This document shows positions 1 through 6,767 of a stretch of 19,627 nucleotides of DNA, piece after piece. How positions within the stretch are numbered: the first letter of the stretch is position 1; every line of letters begins with the position of its first letter. The position numbers and the translations under genes were made by a program. Source of the stretch: Bryobacterales bacterium (GTDB taxonomy: Bacteria > Acidobacteriota > Terriglobia > Bryobacterales > Bryobacteraceae); NCBI GenBank assembly GCA_030838885.1, contig JAUZEU010000115.1, positions 1 through 19,627 of the forward strand, read 5' to 3'. The notes under the pieces are model-generated. The model was given only the letters and a program-made list of their open reading frames with translations, did not search any database and was not told the origin of the DNA.

Positions 1-250
1 TCTTGGCTGCGTGCTCTCGCTGAAGATATTCACCGAACGGCTGCGTGAGCACACTTGCGAAGGTGGCCACGATCATGCCGAGGGCCCAGGCCAAAAGGAC
101 AGCAAATAAGGCAATCCAATCCGAGCGGGCCCTCCGAACCAGATTGGTTACTACGGATTCACCCAGCCACAGCCTTGCTGCGATATAAGCGAGGACTGCT
201 AAGACGAGTTCGCCTGCGTAGGCCCACACCAGCAGTCTCCTGCGGATCAT
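1..250 (-). CDS. Two-helix membrane protein, partial (C-terminus beyond left edge)
   Basis: This frame opens with ATG at 250 and stays open to the left edge, giving 83 visible residues. It has two hydrophobic segments, at about residues 7-28 and 45-68, with an Arg-rich start (MIRRRLL) and an Arg-rich loop between them (around 39-43), so it should be an inner-membrane protein. Its ATG shares four bases (ATGA) with the stop of the upstream 320-aa gene, which indicates translational coupling and a shared function. The family is not recognised and the C-terminus cannot be seen. A small membrane protein coupled to a soluble partner is a layout seen in some phage-defence modules, but nothing in the residues proves that role. 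Confidence 0.6.
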   Translation of the reverse strand, partial: MIRRRLLVWAYAGELVLAVLAYIAARLWLGESVVTNLVRRARSDWIALFAVLLAWALGMIVATFASVLTQPFGEYLQREHAAK

Positions 251-1209
251 GACTCGGTCGGAGGATCGGCGATTCGATCTATCTCACTAAGAACTGCGCC
301 CAGAATGCCCTGTGCCTCTTTCGTGTGCGCCGCAGCCAGGGAGCCACGAACGAAATCCCTCACCTGCTCTATCCTCCCCCGAGCAGCCTTCCTCCCGGTC
401 CTAAGGGTGACACGACGCCCGCCGAGAATCCCATCCAAGATGACCTCTCCCTTCTTATATCCCTGCTGGGCCATTGCGGCAGAAGAGAATGGTAGCTGCC
501 CCTCTTCTTTGGAGAGGCCGCCGCTATTGCGCATATCCTGCAGGTAGTCTCGGATCCCGCCATTCCTCATACGGTCATATAGTTGTCGCGTGATTCGCGT
601 CAGTTCGGGGTTGGGGATAATCAGGTGAACCCTTAGGCGGATTAGCCTGTCAAAGGAACGAAATGCATCCAAGATTTCTGCCGGTTCCGGCACTGGCTCA
701 AGTCGTAGAGAGGATCTAAGCTCCAGTGACTGCGAGGACGCGTCCAGAATGTCATGTACAGCCGTCCTCCAGAAATCGGATGTCATTAGGCTGCTGGCGT
801 GTTCGACAGCTACTAGATGCCGGTCCATGTAAAAGATCATGTATATCGGAAGACCCATAGGTGGCGAGACTTCGGAAACGGCATCTGAGATACCGTGCTC
901 GGTGACCGTGATGCCGCTCTGTTCGGAAACTGAGCGGATCAGGCGGACGGTTAGAGTTCGGTGCGATTCAATTCTATCCTCCTCAGCTTCCCGTAAACTC
1001 CAATACACCCGGTTCTTGGGCCCACGCACATTCCTGTCGAATCGGCCAGAAGAGGCGTTTCGAAGAATCTTTACAATATCCTCATCTGACTGGATTGGTC
1101 TGCCCATAAAGTCCAGAAGAGACTGATCATCCTGAACAACAAGGCGATAAAGGTCGAATTCAAAGTTGTTTTTGGCCACCCGATTGTAATGAAGTGTACC
1201 AATTCTCAA
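247..1209 (-). CDS. Hypothetical protein, 320 aa, coupled to a membrane protein
   Basis: The protein has 320 residues, is soluble, and has no signal peptide or membrane segment. The start used is TTG at 1209 (MRIGTLHYN). Upstream the frame is open only as far as an in-frame TAG and has no ATG, so TTG is the best available start, although no clear ribosome binding site is seen. The N-terminal half is rich in charged residues. A region around residues 195-285 (HLIIPNPE, then a QQGYKKGEVILDG segment) reads like a beta-rich domain, followed by a helical C-terminus. I do not recognise the family with confidence. The stop overlaps the next gene's ATG. Composition is AT-richer than the backbone, consistent with accessory DNA, and a defence role is only a guess from the context. 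Confidence 0.7.
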   Translation of the reverse strand: MRIGTLHYNRVAKNNFEFDLYRLVVQDDQSLLDFMGRPIQSDEDIVKILRNASSGRFDRNVRGPKNRVYWSLREAEEDRIESHRTLTVRLIRSVSEQSGITVTEHGISDAVSEVSPPMGLPIYMIFYMDRHLVAVEHASSLMTSDFWRTAVHDILDASSQSLELRSSLRLEPVPEPAEILDAFRSFDRLIRLRVHLIIPNPELTRITRQLYDRMRNGGIRDYLQDMRNSGGLSKEEGQLPFSSAAMAQQGYKKGEVILDGILGGRRVTLRTGRKAARGRIEQVRDFVRGSLAAAHTKEAQGILGAVLSEIDRIADPPTES

Positions 1210-1559
1210 GCTGGCCTGTTCGACTACTTCCCGTTGCTACCGGGCGATGCCGGACCCGCCGTAGAGGTGGACTAAACAAACGTGGGGGACCAAAGGGAAA
1301 ATCAATTACAGTCGCCCGCCAATATCGGTTTACCAGCGAATCGCTGATCCGCATAAAGCCCCGGTGCCTTAGCAGACGTGGGCAATCACGGCCACGATGG
1401 CTGAGTTATTGATTCGTGCTCGAATCGCGCCTCCGAATCAAAAAACCACCCATTGCCTCTCACTGGAATTCTGGGCGGTAAGAAGAGCTCCGCACGGACG
1501 GCATATGTTCTTGGCCATTAGTCTCCCGTTCGAGTCCAGTACTGCTGTCTGAAACAAAT
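1210..1559. other. Intergenic stretch without a convincing gene
   Basis: Short open frames exist here on both strands (for example 1194-1412 plus and 1160-1354 minus). None has a ribosome binding site, a recognisable domain or a protein-like composition. The stretch must contain the promoter of the minus-strand gene starting at 1209, but no clear -35/-10 pair stands out. Confidence 0.4.
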
Positions 1560-1581
1560 GCGGGTTGCGAGTCTAACCCGC
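1560..1581 (-). terminator. Probable Rho-independent terminator of the YbjN-domain gene
   Basis: A perfect 7-bp inverted repeat, GCGGGTT/AACCCGC, has an 8-nt loop. Read on the minus strand it is followed by ATTTGTTTC, a T-rich tail. It lies about 55 nt beyond the stop codon of the minus-strand gene at 1636-2142, the right place for its terminator. Confidence 0.5.
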
Positions 1582-1635
1582 CTATGCTCCGTCATTTGGA
1601 CTCGACATCCCTTTTATCGCAGCGGTTTCCTTCTG

Positions 1636-2142
1636 TCACTTTTTCGAGTGATCGATAACGAAACGTGCCCATCTAACGACAGAGTCGCGAAAATCCTTCA
1701 CTGTGGATTCGATGTGCTCGCGAGTCACGCCTCCGTCGAGATTGATTTCAGCTTCGAGAACGGAGTTTCCATCCGTATCCAGGTAGACCCGACTAAACCT
1801 GTTTAGCTTGTTCCACTCGTTGTATGTTTCAACGGAGGGTTTGTCCGTGAAGATATTGAACAAAGAAATGATGGTACTGGCGGGGACTTGGCCCACTACC
1901 TTATAGCCCTCCGCCCTGAATATGAAATAGGATTCAGGTTTTCCGGCCGCGTCTTTCTCGCGATTACACTCGAAACCCATGGCTTGAACGAGCTTTTGGA
2001 AATCTTCCAATGTCATGCTGCGGATCAAAGGAGTGCCCTGCTGGTGTAAAGCCGATACCGGCGTTTCAGCTTCAACGACAAGGGAGCACAGTCCCGCTGT
2101 GGCGGTCGCCCACATTAAACCTCGAATCAAATTGCTATGCAC
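1636..2142 (-). CDS. Secreted YbjN-domain protein
   Basis: The protein has 168 residues starting at GTG 2142. An ATG nine codons later (2115) is an alternative start. A hydrophobic N-terminus (about residues 8-24) ending near VEA looks like a cleavable signal peptide, so the product is probably exported. The rest matches the YbjN fold: MTLEDFQKLVQAMGF opens the domain, then a FRAEGYKV strand, then the diagnostic NEWNKLNRFSRVYLD segment, then LEAEINLDGGVT and a long C-terminal helix (about 138-163). YbjN proteins resemble type III secretion chaperones in fold and have no settled biochemical function. The gene stands alone, is divergent from the broken ORF at 2192, and has a probable terminator behind it. 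Confidence 0.8.
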   Translation of the reverse strand: MHSNLIRGLMWATATAGLCSLVVEAETPVSALHQQGTPLIRSMTLEDFQKLVQAMGFECNREKDAAGKPESYFIFRAEGYKVVGQVPASTIISLFNIFTDKPSVETYNEWNKLNRFSRVYLDTDGNSVLEAEINLDGGVTREHIESTVKDFRDSVVRWARFVIDHSKK

Positions 2143-2191
2143 GAATGTATCTTAGCGCACAAACCATGAATTGCTCTGGTAGACTCGGTTC

Positions 2192-2383
2192 GTGATTTTG
2201 TATCGTGCATGGATGCTGGTATCGGTGCTTTGGGCGGCGTTCTTGATCCTACTCGGACTGGTGATCGGCTAGGGTGGAGACGCGCTGATTCTACTTGCGT
2301 TTGCAGTCGTCCCTTTTCTCGTTGGTCTGGGGTTGCGCTGGATTTTCACGGGTGAATTGAGCATCCAGCCACCACGCGGTTAA
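2192..2383 (+). pseudogene. Small two-helix membrane protein interrupted by TAG
   Basis: From GTG 2192 (or ATG 2213) the frame reads one membrane helix (LVSVLWAAFLILLGLVIG), then TAG at 2270-2272. It then continues in the same frame with a second helix (LILLAFAVVPFLVGLGL) to TAA at 2381-2383. The intact product would be about 63 residues with two helices and a short polar tail (GELSIQPPRG). Protein-like hydrophobic coding on both sides of one stop, with no frameshift, suggests a recent nonsense mutation. Other genes here end in TAG, so genome-wide TAG recoding is unlikely. The family is unknown. Confidence 0.5.
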
Positions 2384-2607
2384 TACCGGAAAGCAGGCCG
2401 AAGTCTTGCGAGGATAGCCTCGGAGTGCGCGACATAAAAGTGGCAGATTTCAAGATGCGTCCGGCCACCGGCGACATCGGAGTAGCCGTACGTCAGACTG
2501 GTTGGAGACGAGGCTACCCCGCCAGGTGGCCCGAGGCCTGCAAAAAGGGGGGCCGGGGCGAAGGCAGAGCACGGTCAGGCCCTCGCCGGCGAAGCACGCC
2601 GCTCGCG
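2384..2607. other. Non-coding stretch, possibly decayed recombinase DNA
   Basis: No gene is supported here. A small hairpin (CGAGG/CCTCG, 2409-2422) lies 26 nt after the broken membrane ORF but lacks a T-tract. From about 2540 the sequence is GC-rich and may be the unrecognisable N-terminal part of the decayed recombinase that becomes readable at about 2608. Confidence 0.35.
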
Positions 2608-2850
2608 AAGTAGAACTGCTGGCGCGTGACTATCTTGCCGCGCTTTCAGTAGGTGGGTCTCGCCTGGGCCAACTTTCAGGCGCCGCGCCGAACGCATTCA
2701 ACCTCATAAATGCACCGGGTGAGGAGCCAAAGGTGGTTGCGGACCAGCTCGGGCATTGACTGGACATTAACCAGAAAGATCTATACGCAGGTTTCGGTCG
2801 AGCGCCGCCGGGATGCGTTCGGGCAGCTGAAATCGGCTGCGGTGATATAA
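2608..2850 (+). pseudogene. C-terminal remnant of a tyrosine recombinase/integrase
   Basis: Three frames must be joined to read this. GLAWANFQAPRRTHSTS comes first (about 2656-2706), holding the RRTH box with the second catalytic Arg. NAPGEEPKVVADQLGH follows (to about 2757), holding the LGH box, and then a TGA at 2758. The third part is IYTQVSVERRRDAFGQLKS, to TAA at 2848-2850, which carries the nucleophile-type Tyr. Together they give the order RRTH, PKVVADQLGH, LDINQ, IYTQ expected of the catalytic C-terminus of this recombinase family. Two frameshifts and one stop make it dead. The N-terminal domains are not recognisable. It ends 50 bp before a tRNA-Gly remnant, the position a tRNA-targeting integrase takes. 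Confidence 0.75.
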
Positions 2851-2900
2851 ACACGGAGTACAGCGTTTGACCAGTTATCCTAATTTATTGACAAAGATGA

Positions 2901-2976
2901 AGCGTGAGACCGGGATGGAACCGGCGACGTTCAGCTTGGAAAGAGATGTTTTCGAAGGAAGCTGACATTCTATCGC
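2901..2976 (-). pseudogene. Degenerate tRNA-Gly copy split by an 18-nt insertion (old attachment site)
   Basis: Positions 2901-2939 match 6771-6809 of the intact tRNA-Gly with two mismatches (2905 and 2917). After an extra 18 nt (2940-2957), positions 2958-2976 match 6810-6828 with one mismatch. The insertion falls inside the anticodon triplet. The acceptor 5' strand beyond the D arm is no longer recognisable, and no CCA is present. Orientation is the same as the intact gene, so the two form a direct repeat bounding about 3.9 kb. This is best read as an attachment-site copy or an inactivated former tRNA gene. Confidence 0.75.
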
Positions 2977-3012
2977 CGCACGCAGGTCCCGTTTGAGGAG
3001 TCGAACCGCCGA

Positions 3013-3429
3013 TCAGATTAAGCCGTTGACCTCTGCTTCGGCGATCAGAGTATAACCGATAAGCTCCTCGAAGGAGGTCGTGAGAACTCTTGCATGGCGT
3101 TGAAGCGAACATCCGATCAACAGACGAAGCCGCAAACTCACAAAGGTTCTGTAAAATCGTGTTCGTACCCGAAACAACGCGGTCACGAGATCGGGCCGAT
3201 CCACCGAGGATTGTATCAGGAGTAGCTGACCCTTTTCATACAACTCGTCAAACTCCGCCCTGATTTGGGCGAGCCATCGGTTAGCCAAACGCTGGCGTGA
3301 TTCTTTGAATTCGCGGCCTATGGATGCTTGATAGCCAGATTGAGATTGGAGAAAAGAAAGCTCATCTCGCCACGAAAAGAGCGACTCGACTTCTCTGTAC
3401 TTCTCGCCCGAGAAGGGTTCCACTTTCAC
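3013..3429 (-). CDS. Hypothetical protein, 138 aa
   Basis: The product is predicted to be helical and rich in Arg and Leu, with no signal peptide or membrane segment. The annotated start is GTG at 3429. A second GTG two codons later (3423) is better spaced from the GAGG just upstream and may be the real start. The middle (about residues 45-110) alternates charged and hydrophobic residues like an amphipathic helix bundle. It lies 72 bp after the 165-aa gene on the same strand and is the last gene of the three-gene cluster. The family is not recognised. It ends about 35 bp from the tRNA-Gly remnant, so it occupies the extreme left of the island. Confidence 0.55.
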   Translation of the reverse strand: MKVEPFSGEKYREVESLFSWRDELSFLQSQSGYQASIGREFKESRQRLANRWLAQIRAEFDELYEKGQLLLIQSSVDRPDLVTALFRVRTRFYRTFVSLRLRLLIGCSLQRHARVLTTSFEELIGYTLIAEAEVNGLI

Positions 3430-3501
3430 CTCATTTGGAAATGTTTGATTCAGGATACTTGTACTTGCTGAAAGAATGCAAGGTAATTCGAATGAAATGT
3501 C

Positions 3502-3999
3502 CTACTCAGGCACATGCTGACCGGAGACCCCAGCCTCCTCACTAAAGCGATTCCGTAAGAGTGCCACCAAGCTCGTCATATTAATCAAAAATGCGTCACG
3601 GGAAAGGGAGGACGCGGAGAGAGGGACAAAATTCCGGTAGGGCTGCGTCTGAACCCAAGTCGTTAAAATATGCGCGAGTCTGGATGAGCGGCTTGTGAAA
3701 ACTTCACCAAATGCATCGGTTTCTTGTGCAACGCCTCTGAGGTGACCTTTAAGATCAACAAGTTGCGCCGGCAGCGTAAGCGTTTGCCATTGGTCGAAGA
3801 TCTGTTGATGGCTATTATTCAAAAGCTCATGTGTAGCATCATCGCCGATCGCCAGTGCCAGGCCATAATGGATATACCTTCCCGTATTTGCGTCGCGTAA
3901 CGCACTCAGAGCTAAGAGTCGAGAAAATATTGACGGTACACTGGCGACGCTTTTATTCCATCGAGCTTCAACATTGTGGCGTCGTGTTTGCTCCACCAT
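3502..3999 (-). CDS. Hypothetical protein, 165 aa
   Basis: The protein starts at ATG 3999 and is soluble, with no signal peptide. It appears mostly helical: IFSRLLALSAL near residue 25, a RYIHYGLALAIGDD segment near 41-54, a long middle region, and a C-terminal helix ending in MTSLVALLRNRF. No catalytic motif or known domain was recognised. It lies between an HTH gene (stop at 4065) and the 138-aa gene (start at 3429) in one direction, so the three are likely co-transcribed from the promoter near 4472. It is either island cargo or an element-specific accessory factor, and the sequence does not decide which. Confidence 0.6.
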   Translation of the reverse strand: MVEQTRRHNVEARWNKSVASVPSIFSRLLALSALRDANTGRYIHYGLALAIGDDATHELLNNSHQQIFDQWQTLTLPAQLVDLKGHLRGVAQETDAFGEVFTSRSSRLAHILTTWVQTQPYRNFVPLSASSLSRDAFLINMTSLVALLRNRFSEEAGVSGQHVPE

Positions 4000-4064
4000 T
4001 GCCCGCAGAATACCAAGGGAAATTCGATAGATCTACATGCATTTTTTGTTACGTGTGACACTTA

Positions 4065-4460
4065 TTACAACTTATTCTTGATTCCTTTGTTGTGATCAAT
4101 TGGCGCGGAACTCAGGCGTTCTTTCAGTACCAATTCCATTCCGCGGGTCAGAGTTTCTCCAGCGCTCAAGGAACACTCGTTTGCGATGAAATAAAGTCGT
4201 CGGTACCACTGCGGTCTGAATTGCAGCCACAAGGGCAATATTTCAACGTCGTCTTTTTTCCACTCTGCTGAAGGTTCTGAACTGCCGGTCTCGAGCTGGG
4301 AGTCCGCAGCTAAGCCTTCGAGGACAGATGTCGGGATAAGGTACTTCCTTCCCACCTTCGTCGCTGGAACACGCCCCTCACGTACCCACCGGCGCATGGT
4401 TCCGACATGAACGCAAAGCTGCCGCGCTGCCATTTCAATCGATACGAACGTGTTATCCAT
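4065..4460 (-). CDS. Excisionase-type HTH DNA-binding protein, 131 aa
   Basis: Residues 1-50 form a MerR/excisionase-type winged helix-turn-helix (HTH_17 style): a VSIEMAARQL helix, VHVGTMRRWVREGRVPATKV as the recognition helix and wing, then GRKYLIPTSVLEGL closing the domain. The C-terminal part (about 75-131) is not recognised. It contains LPLWLQFRPQWYRRLYF and GETLTRGMELVLKERL, suggesting a second helical domain for effector or partner binding. The start is ATG 4460, only about 12 nt after a TATAAT box, so the transcript may have almost no leader. It leads the minus-strand cluster 4460-3013 and is a natural candidate regulator of that cluster or of the divergent genes to the right. Confidence 0.75.
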   Translation of the reverse strand: MDNTFVSIEMAARQLCVHVGTMRRWVREGRVPATKVGRKYLIPTSVLEGLAADSQLETGSSEPSAEWKKDDVEILPLWLQFRPQWYRRLYFIANECSLSAGETLTRGMELVLKERLSSAPIDHNKGIKNKL

Positions 4461-4471
4461 CTCTGAGCGCG

Positions 4472-4499
4472 ATTATACCGGCACAGTTTCTCTATGAAG
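4472..4499 (-). promoter_or_regulatory. Probable promoter of the minus-strand HTH cluster
   Basis: A consensus TATAAT lies at 4477-4472 on the minus strand, with only a weak -35 candidate (TTCATA, 15-bp spacing). Initiation near 4465 would leave a leader of about five bases before ATG 4460. Confidence 0.4.
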
Positions 4500-4522
4500 G
4501 TGATACATAGCGTTATGCATAC

Positions 4523-4552
4523 TTGACACAATGTTATCGGGAATCATATATT
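4523..4552 (+). promoter_or_regulatory. Probable sigma-70-type promoter for the rightward island genes
   Basis: TTGACA at 4523-4528 and TATATT at 4547-4552 are separated by 18 bp (or ATATAT with 17 bp). It faces the HTH gene starting at 4597. An 8-bp palindrome, TATGCATA (4514-4521), abuts the -35 box and lies between the two divergent promoters, where an operator would be expected. Confidence 0.5.
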
Positions 4553-4596
4553 GAAGCGGAACGTTGCCGATGATGTTTGAGTTTTGGAGATGTTCC

Positions 4597-4865
4597 ATGC
4601 TGCCCGACCTCAAGATAGAACGCGCTACGCGTCATAGCCGCCATATTCAGCATGGCCCTGTATTTTCGGTCGATGCGCTCGGGTGCCCAATCCCAGTAGA
4701 GAAGCACTTCTCTCCAGCATTTTACGCTGAATTGTGGGGCGTGAGCTCCGAGACCGTTGTCCGACGGCTTCAGGGTAAGCCCGGCGTCCTCAAACTACGA
4801 ACTCCGTCGAGTTGCGGATTCCTTCCGGCTTGGATATGAAGGAATACGCTGAGAGATCGAGATAG
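4597..4865 (+). pseudogene. HTH DNA-binding protein gene, probably frameshifted near its end
   Basis: ATG 4597 follows GGAG at a good distance and is a better start than TTG 4564. The frame reads 80 residues to 4839. Residues about 36-66 (HFSPAFYAELWGVSSETVVR, then a GKPGVLKL segment) look like the HTH of small excisionase-like proteins. In that family I expect a continuation of the type ...LRIP.... In this window that continuation lies in another frame, as VELRIPSGLDMKEYAERSR ending at TAG 4863-4865. A one-base deletion near 4795-4815 would explain this. It could also be a genuine 80-aa protein with an unusual tail. Confidence 0.5.
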
Positions 4866-5211
4866 GATGGTTTCCCTGTGGCGGGCGTCACTCCGGCAAA
4901 TGCAAATTCCGCGACAAGCGGACTTCGAGGATGCAATTCAGGGCGGGCGGCGGCGAAAGCTGCTCTCCGAAGCTGCCAAATAACAGCTTCGGTCGCACGG
5001 ATCGTACCGGCGCGGGAAATGATCGCTTGTACCCCGGGCGATGGAGTCACTGGCAGGATTTTGCTGCGACGATGCTCGGAACCGGTGGAGATGCGGAAAG
5101 AGAGTACAAAGTCTTTATGAATTCGAACTGATGTCAAATCTCGTTGTTCAGACGCCCTTTTGGTACGAGGAGAAGTAGCTTTGAGGACTTACTTATTCGG
5201 GAGGTGCAGCT
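4866..5211. other. Stretch without a convincing gene
   Basis: Overlapping short frames occur on both strands (for example 4878-5120 plus, 4931-5131 plus, 4790-5137 minus), none with a clear ribosome binding site or domain. A 38-codon plus frame from ATG 4867 ends in a protein-like tail (FEDAIQGGRRRKLLSEAAK, stop near 4983), which may be the end of a decayed gene. The last bases hold the strong GGGAGGTG site (5199-5206) that serves the TTG start at 5212. Confidence 0.35.
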
Positions 5212-5511
5212 TTGATTGCACGAGCAAATAGCAATGAAATCAGGGATGAGGCGATGTTCCGATCCTTGCAAACTATTGGGCAGTTGGAGCCGCGTGCAAC
5301 TGCGAACGTAGGTCCGCTCATGACGCGTGAGGAAGCAATGGCTCGTCTTCGTCTGAAAGCGAGCCACTTCTCGAAAGTCGTCAATGGCAAAGTCAAAAAC
5401 CTTCCGCCGATACCAACCATCATGATCGGCCGGCGGATGTTCTTCAGATTGGAGGCACTGGATCAATGGATAATTGACGTGGAGGCGCGCCGGTGCAAAG
5501 GGGCTCGCTGA
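5212..5511 (+). CDS. Small HTH protein, probable excisionase or integrase partner, 99 aa
   Basis: The start is TTG 5212, chosen because GGGAGGTG lies six bases upstream. Residues about 36-90 are HTH_17-like: LMTREEAMARLRLKASHFSK gives the two helices, PPIPTIMIGRRMFFRLEALD gives the wing, and QWI closes the domain. The N-terminal 35 residues are not recognised. Its last 19 bases overlap the integrase gene, so the two are made together. Position, size and fold fit a recombination directionality factor or excisionase, which would bend DNA at the attachment site and favour excision. It could instead be a transcriptional regulator of the integrase. Confidence 0.75.
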   Translation: MIARANSNEIRDEAMFRSLQTIGQLEPRATANVGPLMTREEAMARLRLKASHFSKVVNGKVKNLPPIPTIMIGRRMFFRLEALDQWIIDVEARRCKGAR

Positions 5512-6581
5512 AACGCGTCAAAAACAGGGACGGTGTAAACGTCTGGCGTGGCCAATGGCGGGAGTTTGGAAAAGGCAGGACCCGAATCCTGGGCCGATGT
5601 CACGATGTCACCCGATCCGACGCACAGGCCGAACTGGATCGGATTGTGGCGTTGGTCAACGGCCATACCGCATCCTTCCGCGGTGTGTCTCAGACCGTTC
5701 GGGAGTTCATTGAAAACGAATATCTCGTTCAAAAGACCGGTGTATGGCGAGCGTCGACCGCCGTTTCAACCGAAAATCTCGTTCGGCTCCATATTCTCGA
5801 ACCGCTGGGTCACCGAAGAATTGGCGACATTACCCGACGGGACCTTCAGGCACTGCTTCACGAAAAGGCCGCCGCCGGTTATTCGTATTCGATCGTGGCG
5901 CACATTCGCTGGCAGCTCCGCGCCATCTTCAAGATGGCCAAAGGCGACGCACTGATCGTTACCGAGCCGGCCGAAAGCCTGAACGTGCCGATCGAGAAAT
6001 CCACCGAAACCAAGCGTGTCATCGGACCAGAGCAGATTCTCAAAGGACAATTGGCACTCGAAATGCGCGAGCGGCTGGTATTTCGGCTCGCAGTTTGCGA
6101 GGGCATGCGCCCGAGTGAGATCGTCGGCCTGCAGATTGGGGACCTCGACCGGGACGGTATACATATCGTCCGGCGGATTTACCGATTCCGCGTGGGTCCG
6201 CCCAAGTCTTTCAAGTCCGGCCGCCTCATCCCTCCCACACCGATCACTAAGGCACTTCTGGACCGTTGGATTGAACTGATCGGTGGTGCGCCCGCGGACG
6301 CGTGGCTTTTTGCTTCGGCTAAGCGGACCACACCGATATGCTACTCGAATCTCTACCGGCGCAAAATCAAACCGGCTCTGGACGCCGCCGGGCTGACCGG
6401 GGTCAACTATCAGATCCTGCGGCGGAGCTGGGTGACCGAGTTCAGCGAAGTCGAAGATGACGCGTATATCCGGGCAACACTGGCCGGGCACAGCGTCGAC
6501 GTAAACCAGAACGAATATCGGCAGGACAAAATCAAAGCTTTGCGCCGGTCCATGGACAAACTGGGTGAGCACCTGCAATGA
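5493..6581 (+). CDS. Tyrosine-type site-specific recombinase (island integrase)
   Basis: The protein has 362 residues starting at GTG 5493, with GGAGG at 5481-5485 setting the start. Residues 1-60 are a basic N-terminal arm-type region. Residues about 65-165 form the SAM-like core-binding domain, and about 175-355 the catalytic domain. Catalytic candidates are R206 (GMRPSEIVGLQ), K238 or K241, the box NYQILRRSW with R310/R311, H333 (LAGHSVDVNQN) and nucleophile Y342. In that box Gln stands where many relatives have His, as in the decayed copy at 2608-2850. The gene ends about 190 bp from the tRNA-Gly 3' end and points towards it. It should cut and join DNA at that tRNA. All key residues are present, so it may still be active. 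Confidence 0.92.
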   Translation: MQRGSLKRVKNRDGVNVWRGQWREFGKGRTRILGRCHDVTRSDAQAELDRIVALVNGHTASFRGVSQTVREFIENEYLVQKTGVWRASTAVSTENLVRLHILEPLGHRRIGDITRRDLQALLHEKAAAGYSYSIVAHIRWQLRAIFKMAKGDALIVTEPAESLNVPIEKSTETKRVIGPEQILKGQLALEMRERLVFRLAVCEGMRPSEIVGLQIGDLDRDGIHIVRRIYRFRVGPPKSFKSGRLIPPTPITKALLDRWIELIGGAPADAWLFASAKRTTPICYSNLYRRKIKPALDAAGLTGVNYQILRRSWVTEFSEVEDDAYIRATLAGHSVDVNQNEYRQDKIKALRRSMDKLGEHLQ

Positions 6582-6738
6582 TCAGAGTTTTAGCGGGGAA
6601 CTGCGTGCGGTTTTCCATGGCAAACAAACACGAAGCAGTCAGAAAGATGCCGGAACGATGCGACCAACACCGTCCCGGCCGGAACTCCGCGAGGGTTGAA
6701 GTTGCGGAGCTGTCGTACCGTCGTACACTGTATCGAGC

Positions 6739-6767
6739 AGTTTACGCCGGTAAACTATAGAAACTAT
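6739..6767. repeat. Inverted and direct repeats beside the tRNA attachment site
   Basis: A perfect inverted repeat, AGTTTAC-GCCG-GTAAACT (6739-6756), is followed immediately by a tandem direct repeat AAACTAT-AG-AAACTAT (6752-6767). The second copy ends one base before the encoded CCA of the tRNA. This arrangement is typical of protein-binding sites for an integrase or excisionase at an attachment site. The hairpin could alternatively end tRNA transcription, but it lacks a T-tract. Confidence 0.5.

Noticed and set aside
1524..1545. Possible tRNA T-arm (GTTCGAGTCC)
   Set aside because: Flanking bases do not pair as a T stem or acceptor, and no cloverleaf can be built.
5766..6578. 270-aa open frame on the minus strand
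   Set aside because: It lies wholly inside the integrase gene, which has complete recombinase motifs and a ribosome site. The minus frame has no domain and is a shadow.
6578..6760. 60-aa frame overlapping the integrase stop by ATGA
   Set aside because: The overlap looks attractive, but the product has no domain, no separate ribosome site is evident and the frame runs through the repeats beside the tRNA. I could not support it as a gene.
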